Of a DNA stretch of 64,000 bases, positions 44,530-55,600 are shown in pieces. The DNA is from Agelas oroides. Lineage: Eukaryota > Porifera > Demospongiae > Agelasida > Agelasidae. Both the position numbers and the translations under genes were made by a program. The DNA lies in the NCBI GenBank assembly GCA_949130485.1, contig OX422185.1, positions 6,983,127 through 7,047,126 on the forward strand. The letters are read 5' to 3'. The notes under the pieces are model-generated. The model was not told the DNA's origin, ran no database searches, and saw only the letters and a program-made list of their open reading frames with translations. Position 1 is the first letter of the stretch. Each line of letters starts with the position of its first letter.

Positions 44530-44975
44530 GGGGCGAGCCTGAGCGAGCCCCACACTAGCGTGACTGCATTGCAGAAGTGTCTTTGTATACGTGCTTGCTT
44601 GCTTGCGGCCATATACCGTAAATTTTAAATGCGCGTTTAAATATTTCCTGAAAATTGAACTTCCTCGTGCACTTTGTAGGTAGCCTCAATAGGTGAAGGG
44701 CAATGCTGGGCTACTTCCAGAGTGCAGCATTGGCAACCGTAGCGGAGACGGCTCAAGTTTAAACACGCACGGCACCTTACTTCTTGTTTGTTACAGCAGC
44801 TATGGACCGACCATCAACGGCAGGCTGCTCGCAGACCGTACAAAATTATACACGCCAGGTTGAGATCGCTTCAGGTAAGGGTCGTGCGTAAACGACACTC
44901 ATAAACGCTAGCGATTCAGCTCATCATTTTAGTCTATTCATGTGCATGTTAGCTGCTTGCTCAGGCTCGCTCCCA
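44530..44975. mobile_element. GGGGCGAGC-type element carrying an ATG exon with splice donor
   Basis: The termini TGGGGCGAGCCTGAGCGAGC and GCTTGCTCAGGCTCGCTCCC are inverted with two differences. Inside, at 44801, ATG opens a 24-codon frame (MDRPSTAGCSQTVQNY...) that ends at a TCAG/GTAAGG donor. It shares a GGCCATATACCGTAAATTTT block with the related sequence at 55.45 kb. The small exon could be a transposase first exon or a captured host exon. Confidence 0.65.
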
Positions 44976-45769
44976 CAATGTTCTACATTTTCTAGTTATT
45001 CTTCATGAGATTCGCTGGATTTGCCACTGGTAAATTTCATTTTCTGCATTACATCACAGCAATTTAGTAGCTCTGAAAATTTGAACAATGGCGAAACATA
45101 TGGCAGTATATACATGCTATATAAAACTCTACTACCCACCAAACTCTCTGCTGCCACTTAACCCATTAAGATTACAGGATACAGAAGTGGGCGTGGTCAG
45201 CTGTCCAGATGGACCAACTTGTGGTGGCTGCATACATTAGGCTACAGCTGCAAACAAGAAGGATGAGTCGAGAGGCACGACACAAACTTGCACAGCGAGA
45301 AGTGGTGAGCAACCTCAAAGGAGCAGTCATACACGCATGGTCAAAGCTTGCGGATTTTGCACCGCTTCTTCAAACAACTGGGAGGGAGGAACGGCAACGC
45401 AACAAGACAACTCGTAACATTTTCGAGGGCGTGACGAAGGTGTTTTTGGAAAGTACCTCTCGTTTTTTGAGAAATAGTCTGTTTTCCACTGAACTTTACT
45501 TACCACACACTTATTATCTTCTGTATACTTGCGACAGCTGACGCTATCCCAAAAAGCTCTCTGTCACACCCTGTGTTGCTATTTTATAGCACATATACAT
45601 AGCTGCTGAACTCTATTTTAGGCTGGAAAAAATACATATCTAACTGTGGCTGCTTCAAGTGAAAATTGTAGAGTGTGCACATAAATTTACAATAAATTAT
45701 ACGGTAAGTAACAAGTGTGCAGGCGCTATCCGGTAACCTTAACTACCATAGACCACACTTACTCATTAT

Positions 45770-46075
45770 TGAGCTTTGTATGGTCAGGGCTCTCTGACCA
45801 GCAAACACTTCTCCTGACTGAAAATTACCTACAGTACCATAAATGGTATCCTGACTAGGGTTTCTACGCCTGTTTGTGCCAACAAGGTGAGAAATGGTCC
45901 ACCCAGTGCCGACCAAGGCCATCCTACAGCTAGCCAAGGCAGTTGCCATGTGTACACCAGGTCGTGACTGTGCCCACCCACCTCAACCTATCCCTCAACA
46001 CAGATTGCGCCAACTGATAACATGCCACCAAAGTCAGATGACACATATATGTGCAACATCAGTGGTTAAACTTAA
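45770..46075 (+). repeat. Dispersed repeat family copy, single unit
   Basis: Starts GGTCAGGGCTCTCTGACCAG. It contains one diverged unit equivalent to the 128-base unit at 23.3 kb and ends with GCGCCAACTGATAACATGCC. The tandem expansion at 23.3 kb therefore arose after this copy dispersed. Confidence 0.75.
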
Positions 46076-46079
46076 TTGA

Positions 46080-47540
46080 ATGTCCATTCCTTGTTTGGGG
46101 TGTGGTAGACAGTAGACTGATAAACCAGTCAAAGCTGTGGTAGGAAGTAGACTGATAAACCAGTCAAAACAATGGTCATAAGTGGTACCTTGAGGGAGGA
46201 TTGTGGAATGTATGAATATACACCACGATATAACCTAGGAGAAGAAGCCAAGGAGAGGCTTGTACATGCATGATATGAATCAAGGGTAGACACAAGTAGG
46301 CAATGATTTTATTGTGAGTTGGTATTCACAGAAGTGCACTCATGTAGGTCATAGTTTACGATCACGACAAAGTACATGCCATTTCATTGCCACAATTTGC
46401 TACAACAGCCATAACTTATGAGCTAGCATCATTGTTGATCAACATTAAAGGTAAACTAGTTCTCTACAGAAAAGATATCAACCTTAAGTTGCTTCCATTT
46501 GGAACTAAATGAACATGAAAGTTTATGTTAGTAAAACCACTACCAGAGAGATTCAGTTGTTTACTGAATTGAGTTGGCAGGACAATTATGGAAACTCCCC
46601 CTCGCCGGTTAAAGCCAGTCTCATAAGCCAGTTTCATAACTGGAAAACAGAGTAACTTATAAAATGAAAATGGGAACATAAATGTTTGTAAGTCCATGAC
46701 GGCAGTGAGCACAAGCAAGCCACCAAGAGTAGTATTAGCACATTAACATTGGGTGTGAGCTTGGCTTTAGCTCACATAAAACTGTAGTCATGCTGAATCT
46801 AGCAGTCAAAAGTAGGCCCTCACACACATGCAGACAATGCAGCCACCGTCGTTCCATGCAGCTACTGTCAAATTGACTATATAAGCTGTAAACTTGACTT
46901 GTGATTGTAAGCTACTCAGGTAATCACTTTGCTGTTTGTACTGTGACCTGCAGAAGTATTCCCAATGCACTACAGACCGTCTTGTCTGCCACAAACATAG
47001 TCTACACTTGAGACACGAGGAGAAATAATTATTAGCTTGCATTGACTACTGAGTTACGTAGATCTCTAGCACACTTGACAATTTGCATATGGAGGTTTAG
47101 AGTTGCACCATAAAACAGTTTAATGTACCTTAGTTTAGGTTGTGCATGCTGCTTGAGCATCAAACTGCACAAAAGACCATGCACTCAAGAACCATTCTGC
47201 ACAAAAAACGAAACCTCAACCACTTCCATTAAATTAAATTAATCATCAGTCTGACACTGCTGACCTATGTACTAGACTTCCAAGAATTAGCAATAGCAGT
47301 AGTTACTAGCTAAGTGTGTGAACATGTCCATATTTGGCAGTCGTGACTCGTTTATCCAAGTAACCAGATCAAGTAGTGATGGAGTCTAGTACATAGGTGA
47401 GGGATCAATAACAGTTAGACTATATGATTAACCTATAATATATAGTGCTCCTTTGGGTTCATCACTGCGCATTGTGCTCTGGAGATAGATTTGGTACTAG
47501 TGGAAAGGGTGGAAAGGGTGCCACTACACAACAATCTAGC
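46080..47540. other. Gene-free interval
   Basis: A short direct repeat (AGACTGATAAACCAGTCAAA) occurs at about 46111 and 46149. The segment near 47311-47382 is a diverged half of the MITE at 47.6 kb. No exon is supported. Confidence 0.4.
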
Positions 47541-47542
47541 AA

Positions 47543-47684
47543 CAAGCTGTAATCAGTGGCTTCAATCACTAATTGATCTGGCTACTTGGATAAACAAGTG
47601 TGTACATGTCCATATTTGGCAGTCACGACTTGTTTATCCAAGCAAGCCAGATCAAGGAGTGATGGAAGCCACTGATTACAGCTT
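47543..47684. mobile_element. Palindromic MITE
   Basis: The arms AAGCTGTAATCAGTGGCTTC and GAAGCCACTGATTACAGCTT are exact inverses. Pairing continues through CCAGATCAAG/CTGATCTGG and TTGTTTATCCAAG over about 60 bases. Confidence 0.85.
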
Positions 47685-47690
47685 GTGTAA

Positions 47691-47877
47691 CCACTACTAG
47701 CCCATCAGAAATTACCCTTTGATACACGTTCACAATACACCACTCTCTAGGTTGTATAAGCTCCATTAGCCTCATGCACAGGGCCACTACTAGCCCATCA
47801 GAAATTACCCTTTGATACACATTCACAATACACCACTCTCTAGGTTGTATAAGCTCCATTAGCCTCATGCACAGGCC
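47691..47877 (+). repeat. Two tandem 93-base units
   Basis: CCACTACTAGCCCATCAGAA begins each unit (47691 and 47784). The copies are almost identical. Confidence 0.9.
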
Positions 47878-47997
47878 ACATGGGAGCCGAGTATCTAATG
47901 TTTGTGAACACACAATCATCACTGGTACCTGTCTATTCAACTGTATTCAAATATATCCATCCATATCCGAACAAACGTACATAGTACAGCCACTTCC

Positions 47998-48191
47998 CAT
48001 CATGCCATGCTCTCTCAGGCCACTGATTATCAGTCACACCCACAGTGAACTTATGAAGTGCTGCCATCATGCCATGCTCTCTCAGGCCACTGATTATCAG
48101 TCACACCCACAGTGAACTTATGAAGTGCTGCCATCATGCCATGCTCTCTCAGGCCACTGATTATCAGTCACACCCACAGTGAACTTATGAA
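47998..48191 (+). repeat. Three tandem 67-base units
   Basis: CATCATGCCATGCTCTCTCA begins units at 47998, 48065 and 48132. The last is slightly short. The units are contiguous and identical, so this is a satellite-type tandem and not a spaced array. Confidence 0.9.
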
Positions 48192-48419
48192 GACAATGCA
48201 ATAGCTACCCTAGCCAGTCCTCAACTTGTCTTGTTAGCAGTCCTCAATAAATTTTCACTACAGTACATCGTAGCGTACTGACTTACCGTAGCCACAAAAA
48301 TATATATTTGCATCAAATAACTGCTGAGACTTGAGGGTAATTGTCTCTTAAAATATCACACTGGTGGTCTCTCACCCTTACACTCTAACCAGGCCGCAAA
48401 CCTACACATTTGATGGCAT

Positions 48420-49760
48420 ACAAGGGAGCAGTCACATGTGGCCTGGGTATAAAGTTTCCAACTTTGTCTTTCTACAATACAACATTCAACCACAGGCTAA
48501 TTTGTAGTAACAGCGCTTCACTCTCAGAACTCAGGAAGAAGCCAAACACGAGTTCACTTCAAAGTTCCATAACTAGCAGCAAGGCGACACTTACAATACC
48601 ATAAAAGATGTAGCTAAGTAAACAGATATACTAACATGGTATAAGAGGGCCTTGGCCTCAGTAGGCATGAAGTAGGAATTTCTATCATGGTGCTATATAC
48701 CATATGCTCAACTCATGGTCTGGCTTCTCCAGTTGAAAGCATCTAAGATAAAAACTGCAAGACTAACTCACTGTTCACATGGGAAATCTCTGATTCTAAA
48801 CTGCACCACAGGATGACTAGGCATTGACAAAATATGCTAGCATAGAATAATAGGTATGTAGATTCTGTTGTAGAATAATAGGTGGGAATTTGGGAAACTA
48901 TGTAATTATGAGCTGAACACTTCCTTGAAACAATATAATACTTCCTGCATGTTATAGTATTCTTCTTCTTCTTTGAGAGTATCCCAATTTGGGCAACTGT
49001 GTTGTGGCCGGGCAATTCTGAATTCCTAGTTCAGCTGGGCAATAAGCGAGTTGCGATGGTTCTTTAATTGCGTCAGGAACTTAATGATGAAGGTTTGGGT
49101 GGGAGTGTCTTTAATCCATTCCAGACCTAGCATGACCTCGGTGAATCGTACCGGGTTAGTGTCCAGGTCAGGAAGGTGTGATGCTATTTCAGTAGGGATG
49201 AGGCGGGATCGGAAAGGTGAGAGGGCAGGGCATTTGGCAATAAAGCATTGCAAGTGTGTGCCTTCATGGGCTGAAGCATGTAAACTGGTGGTTTTATTGG
49301 TTCAGCCATCTGCAGCAGCGAAGAGGGTTTTTTCTTTGTTATAAAATTCATTTTCACACCAACAAAGGCGTTCCCTTGAAGAAGTCGTTAAGATTATCTA
49401 AAATTTTGGATTTTTATTGAGAATAATGGGTAAGGTTAGTGGGAATAATAGGTAACATTTGGAGGAATAATAGAATAGAATAATGGGTAAAAACAAAAGC
49501 ATATTTTGTCAATCCCTAAGGATGACTGCAGCTATAGTGCTTCACTCTCAGTTCTCAAGTGAGAAGCCAGATCCGAGTTTACTTCAAAGTTCTGCCATGA
49601 ACAGCAAAACAACCCTTTAATACAACAATGTAGCTAAGTAAACCAACACACAAAGGGGTGATGGGCATCAAGCAGATGCATAAAGAAGGGAGTTGTTCTC
49701 TTGGTTCTACCATGGTGGATGTGTTCAACTATAAATGTCTGGCTCCTTGTAAACCAAAGC
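48420..49760 (+). repeat. Direct duplication of about 250 bases, 1.02 kb apart
   Basis: The block with GCTTCACTCTCAG, CGAGTTCACTTCAAAGTTC and ATGTAGCTAAGTAAAC (48510-48775) recurs diverged at 49530-49800. A LINE-like fragment and several AATAATAGGTA motifs lie between the copies. Confidence 0.65.
48960..49320 (-). pseudogene. 3-prime end of a LINE-type retrotransposon
   Basis: The minus strand reads THLQCFIAKCPALSPFRSRL followed by about 60 residues ending in LKNHRNSLIAQLN. A short Cys-x(4)-Cys-type segment near the very C-terminus, then a short 3-prime region and a GAAGAAGAAGAA tail (about 48973-48960), is the pattern of LINE ORF2 ends. Only this end is present, as expected of 5-prime-truncated insertions. 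Confidence 0.5.
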
Positions 49761-50114
49761 TTTTCATTTATGATCAAAACTGCAACATTAAACTCTGTTC
49801 ACGTATAAAATCTTACTATTGAAAAGCACTGGGAGAGATTGAAATAAGAGGTATGCGAATACACAGGTGCAATAGAGAGCAATTAATCATGAATTCAAAA
49901 TTACTACCCTGGTAAGTAAAGTATAGCTAAAGAATGGTCTAATTAGCTGTTTCTGCACTTGGTACACCTTTATCAAAGGCTGCAGGTTTAGCACACAGAA
50001 CCAACCACGGGCTCATTGAGACTTGGGAAACAGCTAGGGTAAACTCGGCTATGGAACTTTGTTTCTCTGCCGATTGCATGACCTTTTACCCAGACTATCG
50101 ATGGTTTATAAATA

Positions 50115-50513
50115 CGAAGTGGCTAGAGAGCCAGAGAGCCGGTAGTGGAAGTTCAATTCTAGGGTCGATAACTTCTGATAGCAAACTCCAATGTTAATGA
50201 AACTAGTATCAGCAGATAGAGCTTTAAAAGAGCTACAAAATGATATCCTTTTTTCCAGCAAGCTGTCTAGTACAGCCGCCGTACCTAGTAAAATTCACTT
50301 CGCATAATCTTAATTAAAGTACCGGTACCGGTTCTTTAAGCGTTTGTAGTTGTATTTACGACAATATACGGCACAGCCTAACGAAAAGGATATCATTTTG
50401 TAGCTCTTTTAAAGCTCTATCTACTGATACTAGTTTCATTGAAATTGGAGTTTGCTATCAGAAGTTATCGACCCTAGGATTGAATTTCCACTACCGGCTC
50501 TCTAGCCACTTCG
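50115..50513. mobile_element. Fold-back MITE with 9-base target duplication
   Basis: The ends CGAAGTGGCTAGAGAGCC and GGCTCTCTAGCCACTTCG are exact inverses. The arms remain nearly identical for about 130 bases (including GAGCTTTAAAAGAGCTACAA). Identical 9-base flanks TTATAAATA lie at 50106-50114 and 50514-50522. Arm identity suggests a recent insertion. The duplication length fits Mutator-type transposition. Confidence 0.9.
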
Positions 50514-50863
50514 TTATAAATATGGACAAGTTTGTATAGGTTATTCAAAGTTGCAATGGTTAATCCATAGGTTATACTCACCGTCGCAATCACTGGTATA
50601 TCTGATCCGGCTTTATCACGATCTGCATGCAGCTACCTAGCCAGCTTCAGTCAGGAACGAGGTACGTCCAGTGGCCTACCCGCAATAATCTGATGAGACC
50701 GCATAAACATTTAACCCATTAGCTCCTCTTATGTAGCAAATGGCTATTGACACTGGCGATTCTAGGATGAACAAGCATAGCCCACTTCACTTAGTGCTAC
50801 TGTACTTCATGCACTGAAACTACTGCAACGATCCTCAGAAAAGGATGAGTAACTACGTATTGC

Positions 50864-51241
50864 TCAGCTGTCAAGTCCAAAGTAAGTGTACAAAGCACTG
50901 TGACTAGTGATGTCAGAGTTTCCAACAGTATGTAAATATTCTTCTACACAGGCCATTTCTCCACAATGTCTTAATGTATTGACATCAAATTTGATATAGA
51001 GGTTCTTTAGAGGCTGGGGTATATTTCCTTGCACAGCTTTGTTAAAAATATCTGCCTCGATCAAAACTACACACAATTTTTTGTCACATCTCGCTACTTT
51101 TCTGCAAATTGTTGAAGTATTAAGACATTTTGTGATGCTGCTCACAGTTACTTCAATATTCAACAAAGCACAACCAGTTCTGTATACTGGAGTAGTTGTC
51201 CAATGGGATGGAACAGGTTTTTGATTGGAACCTTGCTCCAA
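50864..51241 (-). CDS. Hypothetical ORF, single exon
   Basis: A 125-residue frame starting MEQGSNQKPVPSHW. It has a moderately protein-like composition: several Cys pairs, VLIEADIFNKAVQGN, NLYIKFDVNTLRHCGE and a closing ALYTYFGLDS. No signal peptide, membrane span or family motif is visible. No upstream acceptor was needed, but no promoter signal was seen either. It could be a terminal exon or an old gene relic. Confidence 0.3.
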   Translation of the reverse strand: MEQGSNQKPVPSHWTTTPVYRTGCALLNIEVTVSSITKCLNTSTICRKVARCDKKLCVVLIEADIFNKAVQGNIPQPLKNLYIKFDVNTLRHCGEMACVEEYLHTVGNSDITSHSALYTYFGLDS

Positions 51242-51249
51242 CTTCCCCG

Positions 51250-52340
51250 GAAATGCAACTATTTATGGCCACAAAATGCCGTTTTTTAAGCATTTATCAA
51301 GCCTAGTGCAAGGATTACATAAAAGCCACAACCTTCATTGGACTGAATAGGTACAGACTATCCTTCACAGCGAGTTTTGTTCTGATCGGGCTTACAGCGG
51401 CTTCCGGAAAGGTAGTGACCGGAATATTGCGCTAAAATGACGTAAAAAAATTTGGCAAACCGGTTACATTTCGAAGACCATACCGCTTGCTGTATTCACC
51501 CAATCTCATTGATATGGGTACCGTTGGAATCGCCATTTTATGCTCTTTTCGAAAATAAAGGTTGTTGTTGTGATAAACGAATTTTGATTTTCACCCCGAC
51601 ATCGCTACTGTGACACGGTCCAGCCTGTTTTGCTGCGGGTCGGTTTTTCCTGTGAACGCAAGCAGCTATAAGGGTCAAGATTTCAAGAACAAATGTAGCA
51701 TGTCAACTTTAGAATCAATTTCGTATAAATTTTAGGTAACCACTCATCTAGCCACATGCGCACCAGTAATATAAGCCCTCACAATATTATTGCGGTTAGA
51801 CGAGAATTGTTGTTAAAGGGTTAATTAATTAATGACGAGTAGCTTTTCTTGTTCATGACAGTGTATTGTCTTCTCCCAGAGAAGAACCACGCGGCTGCAA
51901 CGACTAGCACTGTTCTTGCTGCTGTCAGCAGCACTTGTCGATATAGTAAAGAAATGTGTTGTTGGCTGGGGAGGGGCAAGCAAAATTAAAGGCAATGTTC
52001 GACTTTCTAGGGATGGTTATGGAAGCATGCACCCCCTACCCAAGAAAATTGTTGAAATATTAGATACTTGATTCGGAAGCATTCTGAGGCATTTTTGGAC
52101 TACTAAGCCCTGGAGGGATCCGCTAGAATGAGTTAAATTGCTTTGTTTTAGCTAGGTAAGCTGCCAGCCATGTCCTGCAAAATTCAGGATGTAAAGTAAG
52201 TTGTCACAGATTAGCCAAGAGCCAAAAGAAGCCTAGCTGGGAGCCACACTTGGCACATTGGTGCACCCCTGCGTTGAGTTTTTAGTGTAGCTATGTCTAG
52301 TCTCACAAGTCATCACCAAAATTAATACTTTGGTGATATA
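51250..52340. other. Gene-free interval
   Basis: No exon with splice support and no clear repeat pair were found. Confidence 0.4.
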
Positions 52341-52357
52341 CTGTAAAAAGGTTTGGG

Positions 52358-52605
52358 TTACTTCAACCACATTTTGGTCAACTCAGTTGCATTCCTTTTT
52401 TGTGCATGACAGGTAAAGTTCAAGGAGTTCAAATCAGTGAGAAGCTTCCCTCTTTCGTTAAAGTAGTATCTCCTTTCAGAAAGCCTATAAATCAGCATAT
52501 CAGTTGACGTTTGTTGTTTCTTTGATCTTACACATCTGCCCCTGGAGGAGTTCCTTGGTTGCATGGTTGTGGTAGAAATACCAGGAGTGTAGCCAAATAG
52601 GTCTT
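52358..52605 (-). CDS. Probable terminal exon of an unidentified gene
   Basis: An exon opens after a CTTTTCAG acceptor (phase 1) and reads DLFGYTPGISTTTMQPRNSS. A basic stretch (RGRCVRSKKQQ) and YRLSERRYYFNERGKLLTDL follow, ending in TELTKMWLK and a stop at 52358. Charge distribution and composition are protein-like and clearly unlike the surrounding repeats. I do not recognise the family. The matching upstream exon on the minus strand was not found with confidence. Candidate frames around 53464-53906 change register and cannot be joined convincingly. Confidence 0.4.
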
Positions 52606-52619
52606 CTGAAAAGAGAGTT

Positions 52620-54750
52620 AATGTAACTAAACAAGAAGCTCCTCAAGAGTTTTTGCAGTGAATGTATGGTTTACTTGTGACTACTGTGCATTGCATCAAA
52701 TGATATTTGCAGTGACCATTCACACTTTTGGGCCGGTCTGGTCATAACCATTTTTCGCTTGTGCTTCCTAGTGTAGCTATTAAGGTTTGATATGTGAGTG
52801 TGTTTGTCTGTCACGTAAATATCGAAAGATGACTAATTCTTTTTCACCAAAATTAATGATCCTAAACCAAGTGGAAAGAAAGATGCTATGTACCTTCTAA
52901 AGCAAGACTGATGAAGCAACTGAGTGTATGAAGTCTGATACTGCTTCTCCAGGCAATTCTAAACCAAAACAGTGGAGGGGAAGAGATAATAAGGTGCTCT
53001 TGTGGATGGGGCCAGTAACATGCTATGCTACTAACTGCTAGCTGAACATTTTACTTTCACTTTAAGGCTACTTGCTCTTTGATAACTTTGGTCGATTCTG
53101 TGCTATTCGTGCTACTCTCACTTGCTTTTTCACATCAAGTTAAAATTTGAAATGTTTCCAGACTTTCTGAGTGGCTGCATGTGTAATTGGAGAATTCATT
53201 CAGGTGAGACATGAGGCTAACTTTCATTACATTTATCAGTATTTACCAAACTCGTTTTATGTTTTGACAGTTGACCAAAGGGGTTTGGATAATGAAGGAT
53301 GCATTGTATGAACATAATAATCAATTTTGTTTTGAAGAAAAAGCATCTGGTTAACAACAAGCTGTCACAATCCACTTGTTATACTACATGGGTGATACTG
53401 TACTGGTGTTCCTGACTTTTCCAGTCACAAACTTAGAAGCGTGTATTGTCAGAATTAGCTTCATTAAAGTTTGACTGGAAATTTCTTTCCACCAGCCATG
53501 CAGCATGTTCTGATGGAGAGAATTTCTGTTATTGTTGTCCTTGGTGTCACAGATGTTGCGTGGTTACAATCCATATGGTTTATGGTTACAAGTTGAGGTT
53601 TTGTAATGTAATTAGTCTGTAATTCTTCAAGATGTGAATGGGAGATCTGATGTACAGACATGTGTACATACGTACACATTGGTCACACTCAATATTGTTG
53701 TATGAATGTATACTTGTGGCAGTGGAGCTAGCTGATTGTGGGGGGTGGTGTTGACTGCCAGTTGAGGCTGAGAAGAATGGTGTGGCATGACTTTGTGTCT
53801 TGGATACTTCGGAGTATTGCATGCATGTGAGAAGAACAAATTTGATAGACAAGAACCCTAAGATGGAGAAGGCATAATGCCAGTAATTCATAAATAATAG
53901 TAACAATTGCTATTGAATTTTGCTGTGGAAGGCATAGTGTGTTTGTATGTTTGTAGTTCTAAAATAAACCTCACATAACCACTGTCTCTTTAGCTTCTCT
54001 GTGGTTGAAACCACCAAGTTGTTCATGCTACTGCCAGCTGTATGGTAATCACTACAAGGCAATGTGTAGTCAAATGTACTGTAACAACTCAAGGTTTGCA
54101 AGAACAAAATCTAATCTTGGTACAATGAAGTGCATGTATTTATATCCAGTGATCTAGAAAAGTTTGTAACGAGCTAACCATATCCTTTACACCAACACAT
54201 TAGCCAAAAAGGGAATTCTTTAGATCTATACAAAACTGAAGTATTAAAGTAAACAGTACAAGGTGCTACAACCATACAAAACTATAAATGTAGTCAATGC
54301 TTAAAATTATAATATTTTCCAGTTGTCCTACAGTACCATATACGCATGCACACACTTTAGCAGGCTACATATACAAAGCTTTGGCTCCACTAAACTTATT
54401 CTGTGTTGGTAAGAGCGGTGTATCATCAGTTCTTCAGAGCTAGAAGAGCTAGACATAAGCTTAAAGTAACCTGCTGTATAGCTTAAAGTAACCTCTGTTT
54501 CCAGGCCCATGCACATCCTACACAGAAACTGGAAAGATCAGATTTTCATATGTATGTTTGGTAAGTTGGCACACACTTCACTTCTTGGATGCAATTTGGC
54601 TGCAGATCTGCATAGGGCAGTGTAGCTTCTTAGATGCTCCTCTGGATTGTTTCATTCTGCTTCACCTTTGTAAATATTCAGTATATTGATTTGAATTATT
54701 TCTGTGGGTGTATTTAGATCATAACATGACCTAGGTTATGTAATAGTTAA
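52620..54750. other. Interval without a supported gene
   Basis: Three overlapping minus-strand frames at 53464-53906 together look weakly coding (proline-rich, then HQISHSHLEELQTNY), but the register changes between them. They may be a decayed upstream part of the exon at 52.4 kb. Confidence 0.3.
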
Positions 54751-54758
54751 ACCACAGT

Positions 54759-54845
54759 AGACAGGGATTTATGGTCCATAAATGACCAGAGCCCAAGGGC
54801 AAGGGTTGTTTATGGCCACAAATCCCTGTGTTTATATCTGTTATA
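54759..54845. repeat. Inverted repeat adjoining the hammerhead-like motif
   Basis: ACAGGGATTTATGGTCCATA pairs with TTATGGCCACAAATCCCTGT. The hairpin directly precedes the ribozyme-like sequence, suggesting both belong to one terminal-repeat remnant of a Penelope-like element. Confidence 0.65.
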
Positions 54846-54857
54846 TTCTCCACTCCT

Positions 54858-54905
54858 CTCGCCCTGATGAAGACTGGCGGCGCATTCAGTCGAAACATTG
54901 GCAAG
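54858..54905 (+). ncRNA. Hammerhead ribozyme-like motif (Penelope-type, minimal)
   Basis: The core CTGATGA (54864-54870) is followed by stem II, GACTG (54872-54876) with CAGTC (54887-54891), around a 10-base loop. GAAAC (54892-54896), the second invariant core string, comes directly after the stem. GCC before the core can pair with GGC just after the expected cleavage position. Minimal stem III would be ACGT; the sequence has ACAT, a single change. The following CAAGTT and CCGAGCTCAAGTTGG stretch matches the motif next to the reverse transcriptase at 13.8 kb, tying this solo copy to that element family. The core looks intact; activity with the altered stem III is uncertain. Confidence 0.7.
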
Positions 54906-55071
54906 TTATTTTCCGAGCTCAAGTTGGTTTCAGATAACCTTCCTCTTCATCTACCCATACCATATTACAACAAACAGGACTGCATTGTATGATTTAGATA
55001 AGTAAACTATACTAAACATTTATGAATGTCAAATTATTGTAATATGAGATTTAAAAGCATATTTACATTAT

Positions 55072-55545
55072 TGGGGCGAGCCTGAGTGAGCCCCACACTA
55101 GCGGGACTGCATTGCGGAAGTGTGTGTGTATACCCCGTGGTGTATAGTATACGGTATAGTCTAAATTCACCCTGTTTGAAACCGTTTCCGGTTACGTCAC
55201 TGTAATAACTATTTATAATCCGTCGCGCACCTTATTATAATCTGTCGCGCTGCCGTAAGTTAAATACATTAGACCGTACAGCATAGTGGCCGTCTGAAGC
55301 GGCTCGTTGGCTAAATGGTTAAGGGTTATGGTTAGGGGTAGGGGTAGGGTTAGGGCTAGGGCCAGGGAATACACTACTTCTTTTTTTTTTTTTCTGTGGT
55401 CTTTAGTCTCTCCCGTGTGGGTATACGTACGTACGTGCTTGCTTGCTAGCGGCCATATACCGTAAATTTTAAATAAGCGCGGTTAAATTTTAATACTAGG
55501 GGAATGCAGTGCATTGTGGGGCGAGCGTGAGGGAGTTGTATGGTA
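55072..55545 (+). repeat. GGGGCGAGC-family remnant
   Basis: Begins TGGGGCGAGCCTGAGTGAGC, continues with CACACTAGCGGGACTGCATT as in the 44.5 kb element, and includes the CCATATACCGTAAATTTTAA block. It ends near a direct-orientation TGGGGCGAGCGTGAGGGAG. It is rearranged relative to the other copies. Confidence 0.6.
55319..55368 (+). repeat. Interstitial telomere-like TTAGGG patch
   Basis: GGTTAAGGGTTATGGTTAGG followed by GGTAGGGTTAGGGCTAGGG variants, an irregular hexamer array. Confidence 0.7.
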
Positions 55546-55563
55546 CATTAGTGTTCCATTACC

Positions 55564-55600
55564 AAAAGGTAGTGCTATGGAATCCATAGCACTACCTTTT
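55564..55600. repeat. Perfect 18-base-arm palindrome
   Basis: AAAAGGTAGTGCTATGGA and its exact reverse complement are separated by one base. Confidence 0.9.

Noticed and set aside
47998-48191. CRISPR-like array
   Set aside because: Units are contiguous with no unique spacers, and the DNA is eukaryotic.
53464-53906. A gene of about 100 residues on the minus strand
   Set aside because: The best-looking coding stretches change frame with no splice signals to join them.
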